NCBI RefSeq assembly: GCF_900112825.1
Contig: NZ_FONE01000037.1
Span: 1-36,777 of the forward strand
DNA: 36,777 bases
Reading direction: 5' to 3'
Source: Nitrosomonas sp. Nm166
Lineage (GTDB): Bacteria > Pseudomonadota > Gammaproteobacteria > Burkholderiales > Nitrosomonadaceae
This document shows positions 15,658 to 27,114 of this stretch, piece by piece. Under the pieces are notes generated by a model. It was not told the DNA's origin. It was given only the letters and a program-made list of their open reading frames with translations, and made no database searches. Position numbers and translations under genes: made by a program. Every line of letters begins with the position of its first letter. Within the stretch, counting starts at the first letter, position 1.

Positions 15658-17828
15658 TGAAATATGTCCTGATTATTGGCGCAGGATTGGGGGCAGTTAT
15701 GCTTTTCCTGCTGGCTACAGCAGGCGCCAATACTGAGTTTTTTGAGCGGAAATATCGGCTGTTGCTCGGTATTAATATCGCCTTTGTATTATTTCTCATG
15801 GTTATCGTGGGATTTTTATTGTGGCGGTTCAGGCGCAGGCTCAAATCAGGTGTATTCGGGTCCAGACTGGCACTGCGTTTAATGCTGGTTTTTTCATTGA
15901 TGGCCATCCTTCCCGGTGTTCTAGTATACGCAGTATCTGTTCAATTTCTTGAAAAAAGTATCGAATCCTGGTTTGATGTGAAGGTGGATCGTGCCCTCGA
16001 AGGCGGTCTGAATCTGGGACATACCATGCTTGAGAGCCTGTTGGAGGAGTTACAAAAGAAAGCACAAGCTACTGCGCTGATATTGTCTGAATCTTCTAAT
16101 CCACCTTTGCTGGTGCTCAACGAATTACTGTTGCAATCACAAGTTGAAGAAGCGACTTTGTTTAATCAGGATGGCAAAGTCATTGCATTTTCCAGTGAAA
16201 GTAATTCGGTGCTATTTCCTGATGTGCCTAACACAATGGTCATGCGGCATATTCGAATTCAAAAGGCTTATAGTGCGGTTGAATCCATTGCAGAGAAAGG
16301 TTTGTATTTACGCGTGGTTGCTCCTGTTAATGTGTTGAGTCTAAAAGAGGATATTCGGCTGCTTCAGCTGTTGCAGCCGGTTCCTGTGCAATTGGCAAAA
16401 GATGCTGAGAGAGTACAGGCAGGATATCAGGATTATCAGGAACTTTCTTTGTCGCGCCAGGGATTAACCCGGTTGTATAGTGTCACATTGACACTGGCAC
16501 TGTTATTGTCGCTATTTTCGGCGTTAGCGACAGCTTCTTTGCTCAGTGAGAGGCTGAGCGCACCGCTAGGCATGCTGGCAGAGGGCACGCGCGCTATTGC
16601 GCAAGGCGACTACAGCCGTCGACATTTGGTGCAGAGCCGCGATGAGCTGGGTGTACTGACAGAGTCTTTTAATCTGATGACGCAGCAATTGGAAGAAGCG
16701 CAAGCCACAGCGCAGCATAATCAACAGCAAGTGGAAAGTGCGCGCGCGCATCTGGAAAGTATTCTGGCCAATCTTTCATCCGGTGTATTGGTGTTTGATG
16801 ATCAACTGGTCTTATCCAAGGCAAATCGTAGTGCAGAACAGATCCTGCAGGTACCGCTGATTAGTCTGGATGGTTCAATCATTGAAGGGTGTGTGGACAA
16901 TGAGCCGCAGTTAAACGTCCTGGTTGGTGAAATCAAAGAGGGTTTTAACTCTGGAGCAGCCGGTGTTTGGGAGCGTCAATTGACACGCTTAAACGATGGT
17001 CGCAATCAGGTTTTACTGATTCGAGGGACGCGCCTACCGCAGATATCAGGTGGTGGAGGCGTAGTAGTTTTTGACGATATCACTCATTTATTGCAAGTGC
17101 AGCGTGCGGTCGCCTGGGGCGAAGTGGCACGTCGACTGGCGCATGAGATTAAAAATCCACTGACCCCTATTCAACTTTCCGCCGAACGGGTGCAGCATAA
17201 GCTAATTCATAAACTTGATGAAGATGATGCAAGAATATTGCGGCGTTCTACCGAAACAATCGTCAATCAGGTCGAAGCCCTAAAGAAAATGGTAAATGAA
17301 TTTAATCAATATGCGCGCGTTCCTGAATTAGATTTACATCAGCTCGATTTTAATCGGTTGGTGCGGGAAGTGCTGTCATTATATGAAACAACTCATATGG
17401 CAACTGATCATAATAAGCACATACAAATCAAGCAGACATTGGCAGAGGATTTGCCAGCGGTCAGAGGGGACTCTGCACAGTTACGGCAGGTGCTGCACAA
17501 TTTACTGCAAAATGCTCAGGATGCATTAGTTGACATAGCAGAACCTCTGATAGAGGTGAAAACCGAGATGGTACATGGAGGTGTGCAATTGAGTATACGT
17601 GATAATGGCTGCGGCTTCTCAGATGAGACCAAAGCTCGGGTTTTTGAACCCTATGTGACTACTAAGCAGAAAGGAACAGGATTAGGTTTACCGATTGTGA
17701 AAAAAATTGTTGAGGAGCATGCAGGGCTTATCCATATTGAGAATATTAAACCGCATGGTGCGCAAATTTCAATTATCTTGCCAACGGTAGAAAAACATAT
17801 ATCAGCAAGAGATATCAAGTTGGCATGA
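15657..17828 (+). CDS. ntrY: NtrY-like membrane sensor histidine kinase
   Basis: This 723-aa kinase has an N-terminal set of membrane helices (about residues 3-25, 37-58 and 72-98), a periplasmic-type sensor segment (about 99-275), a further helix (about 280-300), and HAMP (SERLSAPLGMLAEGTRAIAQGDY). These are followed by a PAS-like domain (ILANLSSGVLVFDD), HisKA with LAHEIKNPLTP (phospho-acceptor His496), and HATPase with N box NLLQNAQDAL, DNGCGFSD and GTGLGLPIVKKIVEEH. This is the NtrY architecture, implicated in other bacteria in nitrogen, redox or envelope responses. It overlaps the DUF4390 stop by one base. The partner NtrX-like regulator follows after 146 bases. Confidence 0.92.
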   Translation: MKYVLIIGAGLGAVMLFLLATAGANTEFFERKYRLLLGINIAFVLFLMVIVGFLLWRFRRRLKSGVFGSRLALRLMLVFSLMAILPGVLVYAVSVQFLEKSIESWFDVKVDRALEGGLNLGHTMLESLLEELQKKAQATALILSESSNPPLLVLNELLLQSQVEEATLFNQDGKVIAFSSESNSVLFPDVPNTMVMRHIRIQKAYSAVESIAEKGLYLRVVAPVNVLSLKEDIRLLQLLQPVPVQLAKDAERVQAGYQDYQELSLSRQGLTRLYSVTLTLALLLSLFSALATASLLSERLSAPLGMLAEGTRAIAQGDYSRRHLVQSRDELGVLTESFNLMTQQLEEAQATAQHNQQQVESARAHLESILANLSSGVLVFDDQLVLSKANRSAEQILQVPLISLDGSIIEGCVDNEPQLNVLVGEIKEGFNSGAAGVWERQLTRLNDGRNQVLLIRGTRLPQISGGGGVVVFDDITHLLQVQRAVAWGEVARRLAHEIKNPLTPIQLSAERVQHKLIHKLDEDDARILRRSTETIVNQVEALKKMVNEFNQYARVPELDLHQLDFNRLVREVLSLYETTHMATDHNKHIQIKQTLAEDLPAVRGDSAQLRQVLHNLLQNAQDALVDIAEPLIEVKTEMVHGGVQLSIRDNGCGFSDETKARVFEPYVTTKQKGTGLGLPIVKKIVEEHAGLIHIENIKPHGAQISIILPTVEKHISARDIKLA

Positions 17829-17920
17829 ATGGCCTCATGAAAATGAATAATGGAGATAAACAAGAGTTTGCTATTAATCAACTAATTAGGCAAACTGGAA
17901 GATTGATGGATAACTCTTGA
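17825..17920 (+). CDS. Possible 31-aa coupled leader ORF between ntrY and ntrX
   Basis: An ATG overlaps the ntrY stop (ATGA) and opens a 31-codon ORF (MNGLMKMNNGDKQEFAINQL...). The spacer also holds the hairpin AGTTTGC/GCAAACT (17865-17871 with 17890-17896). It might be a small coupled peptide or simply chance. No homology is recognised. Confidence 0.2.
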   Translation: MNGLMKMNNGDKQEFAINQLIRQTGRLMDNS

Positions 17921-17974
17921 AATTGACAGTTGTGCATAAGCTGATTAGATTCCGGCAGCGGAGAAGAATTTTAA

Positions 17975-19237
17975 ATGATAACAAACAATACAATACTTGT
18001 TGTTGATGACGAAATTGGCATACGTGAATTGCTGTCTGAAATTTTGCGTGATGAAGGCTATCGGGTGGCGTTGGCAGAGAATGCCGAACAAGCCCGAGTT
18101 TGGCGTAGTCAGACACGCCCAGATCTGGTGTTGTTAGATATCTGGATGCCTGACACCGATGGTATTACCTTGCTGAAAGATTGGGCCAGTAACGGCATGC
18201 TGACAATGCCAGTCATTATGATGTCGGGGCATGGCACCATAGATACAGCGGTTGAAGCGACACGTATCGGTGCATTTGGTTATTTGGAGAAACCGATACC
18301 ATTGCAGAAGTTGCTCAGTACCGTCAGCAAAGCTTTGCGAGGAGGCCAAAGCAAACAACATTTAGCACTTTCACTTGCCAGTTTAGGCAAAGGCCCTTTA
18401 ATTGCAGATCTTAGAAAAAAATTAGAGCAAGTTGCCAATCTGAAAACTCCCTTGCTTTTAATGGGCGAGCCAGGTGTTGGTGCGGAAATCTGCGCACGAT
18501 TTATGCACCGCCCTAACACGCCTTGGGTGGAACCAGAAACATTGGTATCGTTGGCTGAATCGCCATTGGATTTGTTAGAGCTTGCACGTGATGGTTTATT
18601 GTTTCTTAAAGACGTAGGTGAAGTCAATAAATTAGCCCAAAAAGGCTTATTGCTGTTGTTGAGTAAACTGGACAAATATAATGTACGGTTGGTTTGTGCA
18701 ACCTCTCAGCCGTTAGCGGAATTGACAGCACAGGGAGCTTACCACCCTAAGCTCTATGAGGCGCTTAGTAGCTTAAGTATTGGAATTCCAACACTAAGGG
18801 CACATCGAGAAGATATTCCTGAATTAGCCAACCAAATTTTGTCGCGTTTTGTTGAGTCGGGTGAGGCTTCACCAGCATTGCAGTTCAGTACTGCTGCGCT
18901 AAATTGTTTACGAAATTATGATTGGCCTGGTAATCTCACCCAGCTAACGGGTGTCGTGCATTCATTGGCATTAACATGTACGGGGGATGAGATTTCAGTC
19001 GAAGCTGTTCAGCAAGCTATGGCTTTTCCAGAATCAGCCTTAACCTCAGTAACTCCAGAAATTCCCCTTGACCTTTCATTGCGTGAAGCGCGTGATTTAT
19101 TTGAGAAAACTTATTTTGAAAGGCTGATCGATCAAGAAAATGGCAATATGACGCGCGTTGCTGAGCGAGCTGGATTAGAGCGCACTCATCTTTATCGCAA
19201 GATAAAATTGTTGGGAATCAAACTGCGAGGAAACTGA
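17975..19237 (+). CDS. ntrX: NtrX-like response regulator with degenerate AAA+ domain
   Basis: The 420-aa regulator has three parts. An intact receiver carries acidic pocket DD (11-12), phospho-acceptor Asp55 in LLDIWMPD, and Lys106 in YLEKP. A sigma-54-activator-like middle domain follows, then a Fis-type helix-turn-helix (NMTRVAERAGLERTHLYRKIKLLGI). The middle domain is eroded. Walker A reads GEPGVGAE (164-171) with Ala in place of the essential Lys. Walker B reads LFLKDVGEV, losing the DE pair. I see no GAFTGA loop. The later LRAHREDIPELA and NYDWPGNLTQL remain. It probably does not hydrolyse ATP or activate sigma-54, and more likely acts as a phosphorylation-controlled DNA-binding repressor or activator. 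Other NtrX proteins are known to lack GAFTGA; loss of the P-loop lysine is more extreme. RBS GGAGAAG lies upstream. Confidence 0.88.
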   Translation: MITNNTILVVDDEIGIRELLSEILRDEGYRVALAENAEQARVWRSQTRPDLVLLDIWMPDTDGITLLKDWASNGMLTMPVIMMSGHGTIDTAVEATRIGAFGYLEKPIPLQKLLSTVSKALRGGQSKQHLALSLASLGKGPLIADLRKKLEQVANLKTPLLLMGEPGVGAEICARFMHRPNTPWVEPETLVSLAESPLDLLELARDGLLFLKDVGEVNKLAQKGLLLLLSKLDKYNVRLVCATSQPLAELTAQGAYHPKLYEALSSLSIGIPTLRAHREDIPELANQILSRFVESGEASPALQFSTAALNCLRNYDWPGNLTQLTGVVHSLALTCTGDEISVEAVQQAMAFPESALTSVTPEIPLDLSLREARDLFEKTYFERLIDQENGNMTRVAERAGLERTHLYRKIKLLGIKLRGN

Positions 19238-19412
19238 CGGCATAAAGAAATTTTACCGCTACTGGATTGGTTTTAATGCTTAAAATGAAGGTCTCTAGTT
19301 GTCGTCTTATCCATCTTAAGAGATAATGCTTAATTTGCCAATGATGCGTAGTAAATATGCAAGTGGTTACCATTTTTATTATTTGTTGAAAATATAAGGG
19401 AGTTAGTATCAA

Positions 19413-21428
19413 ATGGGTACATTCAAGGATTTTGACGCGCCGGTGTTTAAGGATTTGACCAGTGCGATTCGTGCATTGGCGATGGATGCCGTGCAAAAAG
19501 CCAATTCTGGTCATCCTGGTATGCCGATGGGTATGGCCGAAATCGCTGAGGTGCTGTGGATGCATCATCTGCGTCATAATCCTAGCAATCCAGAGTGGGT
19601 AGACCGTGATCGGTTTGTTCTTTCCAATGGGCATGGGTCAATGCTGATCTATGCGCTACTGCATTTGACAGGCTATGATCTGCCAATGGAAGAGATCAAG
19701 CGTTTCCGACAACTCCATTCCAAGACACCTGGGCATCCAGAATATGGTTATACGCCTGGCATCGAAACCACAACCGGTCCCTTAGGTCAAGGAATTACCA
19801 ATGCGGTAGGGATGGCGCTGGCGGAAAAAGTGCTGGCTGCTGAATTTAATCGCCCAGGCTACAATATTGTGGATCACTATACCTATGTTTTTCTGGGCGA
19901 TGGCTGCCTGATGGAAGGTATCTCCCACGAAGCCTGTTCTTTGGCAGGCACTTTGGGGTTAGGCAAGCTGATTTGTTTCTATGACGATAATGGTATTTCC
20001 ATTGATGGCCATGTGGAAGGTTGGTTTACCGATGATACACCGAAAAGGTTTGAATCCTATGGCTGGCACGTCGTGCCCAATGTGGATGGTCATAATCCGG
20101 TGGCGATTGAGGCAGCAATTGAAGCTGCTAAGCGAGCAAACGATAAACCGTCGATGATTTGTTGCAAGACAGTGATCGGATTGGGTTCACCCAATTTGGC
20201 CAATACGCATTCAGTGCACGGTGCTGCACTGGGAGATGCAGAAATTGCTGCAGCACGTCCGCACATCGGCTGGCACCATCCACCTTTTGAGATTCCACAA
20301 GATGTTTATAGTGCCTGGGATGCAAGAGCGAAAGGCCAGAAACTTGAAACAGAATGGAATGAGAAATTCGCTGAGTTTTCAGAAAAGTATCCTGCAGAAG
20401 CTGCTGAATTCAATCGCCGGATGGGGGGCGATTTGCCAGCAAATTGGCGCAGTCATGTGGATAGCTTGATTAATCAGATCAATGCGAAGGCAGAAACAAT
20501 CGCTAGCCGTAAAGCCTCACAAAATGCCATTGAAGGCTTGGCACCCATTCTGCCAGAATTGATCGGCGGTTCTGCGGATCTGGCCGGATCCAATCTAACT
20601 TTATGGTCTGGCTCAAGGGGAATCGGCCGGGACGAAGGTGGTAATTATATTTACTATGGCGTGCGTGAATTTGGTATGAGCGCCATCATGAACGGATTAT
20701 CCTTGCACGGCGGTTTAATTCCTTATGGCGCTACTTTCCTGATGTTTTCAGAATATGCCCGTAATGCGCTACGGATGGCCGCATTGATGAAAATCCGCAA
20801 TATATTCGTATTCACTCATGATTCGATCGGTTTAGGTGAAGATGGTCCAACGCATCAACCTGTAGAGCAAACGGCTACCCTGCGTTATATTCCCAATATG
20901 GATGTTTGGCGTCCCTGCGATACGGTTGAATCAATGGTTTCATGGGCGTGTGCCATTGAGCGTAAAGAAGGCCCTTCCACACTGATATTCAGCCGTCAAA
21001 ATCTGCCTTTCCAAAAGCGTGAGGCGGACACAATTAAACTGATTGAAAAAGGTGGTTATGTCTTATCTGAAGCAGACAATGGCAAACCACAGGCAATCCT
21101 AATTGCGACAGGCTCCGAGGTCGGCTTGGCCATAAATGCACAAAAAACATTAGCTGGCGAGGGTATTCAGGTACGCGTTGTTTCCATGCCTTGCACCAAT
21201 GTATTTGATCGTCAGGAATCATCCTACAAAGACAGTGTCTTGCCAAATGGCCTTAAACGCGTTGCCGTAGAAGCAGGTGTGGCAGATTTTTGGCGTAAGT
21301 ATGTCGGACTGGACGGTGCGGTGGTGGGTATTAACACTTTTGGCGAATCGGCGCCCGCGGATGTGCTATTCAAGCATTTTGGTTTTACCGTCGAAAACGT
21401 GGTCAAGACAGTAAAAAGTATTCTCTAA
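19413..21428 (+). CDS. tkt: Transketolase
   Basis: Transketolase moves two-carbon units between sugar phosphates using thiamine diphosphate, in the pentose phosphate pathway and Calvin cycle. The 671-aa protein has an N-terminal ThDP domain ([30 protein letters not shown], and the ThDP motif [13 protein letters not shown]...[10 protein letters not shown]). The pyrimidine-binding domain carries [14 protein letters not shown] and [19 protein letters not shown], and a C-terminal domain is present. RBS AGGGAG lies about 10 bases before ATG 19413. It heads a run tkt-gap-pgk-pyk-fba on one strand, resembling the cbb-associated clusters of autotrophic proteobacteria. Confidence 0.97.
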   Translation: MGTFKDFDAPVFKDLTSAIRALAMDAVQKANSGHPGMPMGMAEIAEVLWMHHLRHNPSNPEWVDRDRFVLSNGHGSMLIYALLHLTGYDLPMEEIKRFRQLHSKTPGHPEYGYTPGIETTTGPLGQGITNAVGMALAEKVLAAEFNRPGYNIVDHYTYVFLGDGCLMEGISHEACSLAGTLGLGKLICFYDDNGISIDGHVEGWFTDDTPKRFESYGWHVVPNVDGHNPVAIEAAIEAAKRANDKPSMICCKTVIGLGSPNLANTHSVHGAALGDAEIAAARPHIGWHHPPFEIPQDVYSAWDARAKGQKLETEWNEKFAEFSEKYPAEAAEFNRRMGGDLPANWRSHVDSLINQINAKAETIASRKASQNAIEGLAPILPELIGGSADLAGSNLTLWSGSRGIGRDEGGNYIYYGVREFGMSAIMNGLSLHGGLIPYGATFLMFSEYARNALRMAALMKIRNIFVFTHDSIGLGEDGPTHQPVEQTATLRYIPNMDVWRPCDTVESMVSWACAIERKEGPSTLIFSRQNLPFQKREADTIKLIEKGGYVLSEADNGKPQAILIATGSEVGLAINAQKTLAGEGIQVRVVSMPCTNVFDRQESSYKDSVLPNGLKRVAVEAGVADFWRKYVGLDGAVVGINTFGESAPADVLFKHFGFTVENVVKTVKSIL

Positions 21429-21454
21429 TTATTCATTTTATGATTACAGTAGTC

Positions 21455-22507
<1,053 letters not shown>

Positions 22508-22589
22508 TTTAATATATTGAAGGTATGCAATTGGGTGTGGAGTAAATCTCAATTGCTATCTCAACTTGAGTATTCAATTAGTTAAGACA

Positions 22590-22623
22590 TAAAGGGTAGC
22601 GCTCGCTATCCTTTATATTTTTT
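22590..22623 (+). terminator. Rho-independent terminator after gap
   Basis: TAAAGGGTAGCG (22590-22601) pairs with CGCTATCCTTTA (22604-22615): a 12-bp stem with one G-T wobble and a 2-base gap that would open to a tetraloop, followed by TATTTTTTT. It lies 82 bases after gap and 22 bases before the pgk start, so it may act as an attenuator between the two rather than an absolute stop. Confidence 0.8.
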
Positions 22624-22645
22624 AAAGACAATTCTGGAGCTTGCC

Positions 22646-23824
22646 GTGTCTGTTATTAAACTTGTTGACCTTGATCTGAAAGGTAAACGTGTATTTATAC
22701 GTGCTGATCTGAATGTGCCTGTGAAAGATGGCAAAGTAACATCGGATGCACGCATTGCTGCTTCAATGGCGACGATCAATCATTGCCTTAAACAAGGCGC
22801 TAAAGTAATGGTTACATCGCATTTAGGTCGTCCTGAAGAAGGGGTATGGACAGAAGAAAATTCATTAAAACCGGTAGCGGATAATATTGCGGATCGTTTG
22901 CATAAGCCCGTGCGTTTAATCCGGGACTGGATCGATGGTGGTTTCGAAGTAGCTGACGGAGAGTTGGTGGTACTGGAAAACTGCCGCATCAATAAAGGTG
23001 AAAAGAAAAATTCAGAAGAAACAGCGCAGAAATACGCGAAATTATGCGATGTGTTTGTGATGGATGCATTTGGTACAGCACACCGTGCTGAAGCTTCAAC
23101 GCATGGCATCGCCAAATATGCACCGATAGCTTGTGCAGGTATTCTACTGACCGAGGAATTAGAAGCGTTGACCAAAGCACTGCTTAATCCAGCGCGACCT
23201 ATGGTGGCAATTGTTGGCGGCTCAAAAGTGTCGACTAAGCTGACAGTGCTCGAATCATTGTCCGAAAAAGTGGATCAACTGGTAGTGGGCGGTGGGATTG
23301 CCAATACCTTCCTGAAAGCAACTGGCAAGAATGTCGGCAAATCACTGTGTGAAGATGATCTGGTTTCAACTGCCAAGACGCTGATGGATAAAATGGCGAA
23401 ACGCAACGCATCGATTCCGATTGCGGTTGATGTTGTGGTCGGCAAAAAGTTTGATGCCAACGAGTCTGCAGTTTTAAAAGATGCGGATCAGGTGGCTGAT
23501 GACGACATGATTTTTGATATTGGACCTAAAAGTGCGCAGGAATTGGCTGATATCATTATGCGAGCCGGAACTGTGGTGTGGAATGGTCCGGTGGGCGTAT
23601 TTGAATTCGATCAGTTTGGTGCCGGAACCGAGAAAATTGCCAGAGCCATTGCAGAAACAGACGCTTTTACGCTGGCGGGTGGGGGCGATACCATTGCCGC
23701 AATCCAGAAATATGATATTTATGACAAAGTGTCTTATATATCAACTGCAGGTGGCGCATTCCTCGAATTCCTTGAGGGTAAAAAATTGCCAGCGGTGGAA
23801 ATATTGGAAATGCGAGCTAATTAA
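22646..23824 (+). CDS. pgk: Phosphoglycerate kinase
   Basis: Pgk transfers phosphate between 1,3-bisphosphoglycerate and ADP. The 392-aa protein has the N-lobe [20 protein letters not shown] and DAFGTAHR, the hinge [12 protein letters not shown], and the C-lobe nucleotide loops WNGPVGVFE and GGGDTIAAI. It uses a GTG start at 22646 with GGAG 7 bases upstream; no closer ATG gives a complete N-terminus. pyk follows after 15 bases, making a tight pgk-pyk unit. Confidence 0.97.
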   Translation: MSVIKLVDLDLKGKRVFIRADLNVPVKDGKVTSDARIAASMATINHCLKQGAKVMVTSHLGRPEEGVWTEENSLKPVADNIADRLHKPVRLIRDWIDGGFEVADGELVVLENCRINKGEKKNSEETAQKYAKLCDVFVMDAFGTAHRAEASTHGIAKYAPIACAGILLTEELEALTKALLNPARPMVAIVGGSKVSTKLTVLESLSEKVDQLVVGGGIANTFLKATGKNVGKSLCEDDLVSTAKTLMDKMAKRNASIPIAVDVVVGKKFDANESAVLKDADQVADDDMIFDIGPKSAQELADIIMRAGTVVWNGPVGVFEFDQFGAGTEKIARAIAETDAFTLAGGGDTIAAIQKYDIYDKVSYISTAGGAFLEFLEGKKLPAVEILEMRAN

Positions 23825-23839
23825 TCGTCAAGAAAGATA

Positions 23840-25303
23840 ATGATTCGAAGAACAAAAATTGTAGCAACCCTTGGGCCAGCATCCAGTAATCCAAAAATAT
23901 TGGAACGCATGATCCAGGCCGGTGTAGATGTTGTTCGGATCAATTTTTCGCATGGTACACGCGAACAGCATATTGAATTAGCAGAACTAACCCGTTCGCT
24001 GGCACGAGCTGCGGGCCGTACTGTCGGCATTCTGGCCGACCTGCAAGGTCCAAAAATACGAATAGGCAAGTTTGAACATGGCAAGATCAGACTAGAAGTC
24101 GGTGATCAGTTTATTCTGGATTCTTATTGCGAGTTGGGTAATCAAGAAAGAGTCGGACTCGATTACAAAGAGTTGCCGAATGATCTGGAAACCGGCGCCA
24201 CGCTGATGCTGGATGATGGCCGCATCATACTGGGTGTCTCCATGGTGCGTGAACATCAGGTATTTTGTGTAGTTGAGCAAGGGGGTGTGCTGTCAAACAA
24301 TAAAGGCATCAATCGTAAAGGCGGCGGGCTCAGTGCACCCGCACTTACGAACAAGGATCTGGAAGATATCAGAACAGCCGCGGAGTTTGGTGCGGATTAC
24401 CTGGCAGTATCTTTTGTACGTTCAGGCGACGATATCCGGCAGGCCCGGGAATTAGTGCTTGAAGCTGGCGGAAGAGGCATGGTCATGGCAAAGATTGAGC
24501 GTTCAGAAGCCATTCTTGCCTTGGATGATATTCTGGAAGCATCGGATGCCATTATGGTGGCGCGCGGCGATCTGGCCGTTGAAGTAGGCGATGCTGCAGT
24601 TCCTGCTTTGCAGAAAAGAATGATTCGTTCAGCGAGAACGAATAATAAGCTGGTTGTCACAGCGACACAGATGATGGAATCCATGATTACTAATCCAATT
24701 CCAACGCGCGCTGAAGTGTCCGATGTTGCCAACGCAGTGCTGGATGGCACTGATGCTGTGATGCTATCGGCAGAATCTGCCGCTGGTGAATATCCGGTTC
24801 AGGCGGTAGAAGCAATGGCAAGAGTTTGCTTAGAAGCCGAGAAGGAATATCTGGTCAGTAGTGACAGGCGCATACTAACAACGATCAATCAGGCAACCAT
24901 TGAAGAAGCCATTGCGCGCGCTACCATGTTTACAGCCAGCGGTTTGCAGATTCGTGCGATTGCAGCATTAACGCAAAGTGGTGTGACTGCATTGCTGATG
25001 TCGCGAAGAAGCTCTAAAGTGCCTATTTTTGCGCTAAGCCCGAATGAAGAAACGCGCAGGAGGGTGACACTGTTCAGAGGTGTTTATCCGGTGGAATTCG
25101 GTGAAGGGTTAAAGGATCCGGAAATTATTCTCAATCTTGCTGAAGAGGAATTACTTAAGCGTGGCGTGGTGCGTAATGGTGATATCATCGTGATGACGAT
25201 TGGCGAGCCGGTGGGTAAGTCAGGTGGCACCAATACCATGAAAATCATCAGAGTAGGCGAATGGAAAACAAGGCAAGGTATTCATGCCTCACAAACTATT
25301 TAA
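23840..25303 (+). CDS. pyk: Pyruvate kinase
   Basis: Pyk transfers phosphate from PEP to ADP, the last step of glycolysis. The 487-aa protein has the N-terminal RRTKIVATLGPASS, RINFSHG, LADLQGPKIRIG, the active-site block MAKIERSEA, MVARGDLAVEVG, TATQMMESM, and AEVSDVANAVLDGTDAVMLS split over the A domain. A C-terminal allosteric-type domain ends near MKIIRVGEW. The pattern fits the type II (PykA-like) group. It starts 15 bases after pgk and is probably cotranscribed with it. Confidence 0.96.
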   Translation: MIRRTKIVATLGPASSNPKILERMIQAGVDVVRINFSHGTREQHIELAELTRSLARAAGRTVGILADLQGPKIRIGKFEHGKIRLEVGDQFILDSYCELGNQERVGLDYKELPNDLETGATLMLDDGRIILGVSMVREHQVFCVVEQGGVLSNNKGINRKGGGLSAPALTNKDLEDIRTAAEFGADYLAVSFVRSGDDIRQARELVLEAGGRGMVMAKIERSEAILALDDILEASDAIMVARGDLAVEVGDAAVPALQKRMIRSARTNNKLVVTATQMMESMITNPIPTRAEVSDVANAVLDGTDAVMLSAESAAGEYPVQAVEAMARVCLEAEKEYLVSSDRRILTTINQATIEEAIARATMFTASGLQIRAIAALTQSGVTALLMSRRSSKVPIFALSPNEETRRRVTLFRGVYPVEFGEGLKDPEIILNLAEEELLKRGVVRNGDIIVMTIGEPVGKSGGTNTMKIIRVGEWKTRQGIHASQTI

Positions 25304-25424
25304 TGGGATGCAGTCTTGATTTGGAACATCAGGCAGCAGTAAAAACAATCGAATCATATTATTCAAGAATAACAGACGGTATTAAACAGAATTACGTTAG
25401 ATAATTTTTTTGAAGGAGATTTAA

Positions 25425-26489
25425 ATGGCACTTGTATCATTAAGACAACTACTTGATCACGCAGCAGAAAACGGTTACGGCTTGCCTGCCTTTAATGTCA
25501 ATAACTTGGAGCAAATTCAAGCTATCATGCAGGCGGCTGATGAATGCAACAGTCCGGTCATTATGCAAGGTTCTGCAGGCGCCAGAAAATATGCAGGTGA
25601 AGCATTCTTGCGCCACCTAATTGCAGCAGCCGTTGAAGCTTATCCGCATATACCGATTGTGATGCATCAAGATCATGGGGCTTCGCCATCCGTGTGTGTG
25701 AATGCGATACGCAGTGGTTTCTCAAGTGTCATGATGGATGGCTCCTTACAGGCTGACGCTAAAACACCATCTACCTACGACTACAATGTCAAAGTCACCG
25801 CAGAAGTTGTGAACATTGCACATTCAGTCGGCGTTTCTGTGGAAGGTGAACTGGGTTGTCTGGGTTCACTGGAATCCGGTATGGGGGAAGCGGAAGACGG
25901 GCACGGTGCAGAAGGTAAGTTATCGCATGACCAGCTGCTGACCGATCCGGAGGAAGCTGCTGACTTTGTTAGAAAAACCGGTGTAGATGCATTGGCTATT
26001 GCAATTGGCACCTCGCACGGCGCTTACAAATTTACGCGTAAACCGACGGGCGATATTCTGGCCATTGAACGCATCAAAGAAATTCACAAGCGCATCCCCA
26101 ATACCCATCTGGTAATGCACGGTTCCAGTTCAGTGCCACAAGACTGGCTGGAAATTATCCGTCAATATGGCGGTGATATCAAAGAAACCTATGGCGTACC
26201 GGTTGAAGAGATCCAAGAAGGCATCAAATACGGCGTGCGCAAGGTCAATATCGATACCGACATCCGTCTGGCCATGACTGGCGCGATCCGCCGCAGTCTG
26301 GAAAAAGACAAAAGCAATTTTGACCCACGTAAATTCCTGAAAGAAGCAACCGCCGCGGCTAAAGAAATTTGTAAAGCCCGTTTTGAAGCCTTCGGCTGCG
26401 CCGGACAAGCCGGAAAAATCAAGCCTGTTGCGCTGGAAGATATGGCAAACCGCTATGCCAAAGGCGAATTGAACGCTGTAGTTAAGTAA
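25425..26489 (+). CDS. fba: Class II fructose-bisphosphate aldolase
   Basis: The enzyme condenses DHAP with glyceraldehyde-3-phosphate (or erythrose-4-phosphate). The 354-aa protein belongs to the zinc-dependent class II, type B, group often named CbbA in autotrophs. It shows HQDHG (81-85, zinc and catalytic residues), [10 protein letters not shown], the second zinc histidine in [17 protein letters not shown] and the phosphate loop [10 protein letters not shown] very strong RBS, AAGGAGAT, lies 7 bases before the ATG. It closes the tkt-gap-pgk-pyk-fba run. In a chemolithoautotroph this set would feed the Calvin cycle; RuBisCO itself is not in the window. Confidence 0.96.
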   Translation: MALVSLRQLLDHAAENGYGLPAFNVNNLEQIQAIMQAADECNSPVIMQGSAGARKYAGEAFLRHLIAAAVEAYPHIPIVMHQDHGASPSVCVNAIRSGFSSVMMDGSLQADAKTPSTYDYNVKVTAEVVNIAHSVGVSVEGELGCLGSLESGMGEAEDGHGAEGKLSHDQLLTDPEEAADFVRKTGVDALAIAIGTSHGAYKFTRKPTGDILAIERIKEIHKRIPNTHLVMHGSSSVPQDWLEIIRQYGGDIKETYGVPVEEIQEGIKYGVRKVNIDTDIRLAMTGAIRRSLEKDKSNFDPRKFLKEATAAAKEICKARFEAFGCAGQAGKIKPVALEDMANRYAKGELNAVVK

Positions 26490-26518
26490 GCCAGTCATAG
26501 CAGTATCAAGTTAAATCA

Positions 26519-26550
26519 ATGATGATGATGCCCTCTTGCGTCATCATCAT
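26519..26550 (+). terminator. Strong hairpin after fba
   Basis: ATGATGATGATGC (26519-26531) pairs with GCGTCATCATCAT (26538-26550), a 13-bp stem with one wobble and a 6-base loop, 30 bases after the fba stop. There is no classical T-run (AGGATTTATG follows), so it may be a terminator aided by other factors or a 3'-end stabiliser. Confidence 0.55.
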
Positions 26551-26786
26551 AGGATTTATGAATCCGAAGTTCGATAGCCCACTGTAATTCACTCAATTGT
26601 AAAAATTTCTGGTGCGTTTTTATAGGCTGTAATAAGGAGCTGAAAAAGCTAACACCGCCTGAAACGGAAGTCTGTCAACAATCTCTAAACCCAGGTAATA
26701 CAGTAGGTGATGGTCAGCATTAACTCAATCTCATGCAAAAAGGCTGCTTTCTTGTTTCTTAGGCTTCATCTAATTTGCCAGAAATT

Positions 26787-26997
26787 ATGGAGTTTCAATT
26801 AAGTACCAGACAATATTTGTGCGAATGCCGTCAGAAACAATCAACATTTATGCTTTGAACTATACCAATGCAGCGCAAATCTAATTGCTCGTTATAACAA
26901 GATAGAAATCCTTTTGAGGAATGTATCGAAGTATAAGAACAAGCTTGTCTAGCAAATGATTTTGCTTGAGAAATTTGTGCAGCTTCTACTGAATTAA
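26787..26997 (+). pseudogene. Possible decayed alpha-helical protein gene
   Basis: ATG 26787 opens MEFQLSTRQYL. After a one-base shift the text continues CANAVRNNQHLCFELYQCSANLIARYNK and IEILLRNVSKYKNKL, then a stop, and QMILLEKFVQLLLN before TAA 26997 in the same frame. The run of helix-forming, protein-like sequence over two frames suggests a decayed gene, loosely reminiscent of phasin-type helical proteins. That resemblance is a guess. Confidence 0.25.
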
Positions 26998-27114
26998 AGT
27001 ACGGACGAGTTCAATGGTCAGTTTGTTTTCATCAAATGATATAGGACATCGTCGCAATATTTCCGCTTGATGTAATTTTGTACTTTTCAATTCCATCAGA
27101 ACAGGGATCAGCAT
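26986..27114 (-). CDS. Possible small ORF (42 aa), unrecognised
   Basis: On the minus strand ATG 27114 opens MLIPVLMELKSTKLHQAEIL and continues RRCPISFDENKLTIELVRTLIQ to TAG 26986. The composition is protein-like and the open frame extends several codons upstream of the ATG (PWRFSLEI), hinting at the tail of a once longer gene. No family is recognised and no RBS is evident. Confidence 0.22.
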   Translation of the reverse strand: MLIPVLMELKSTKLHQAEILRRCPISFDENKLTIELVRTLIQ

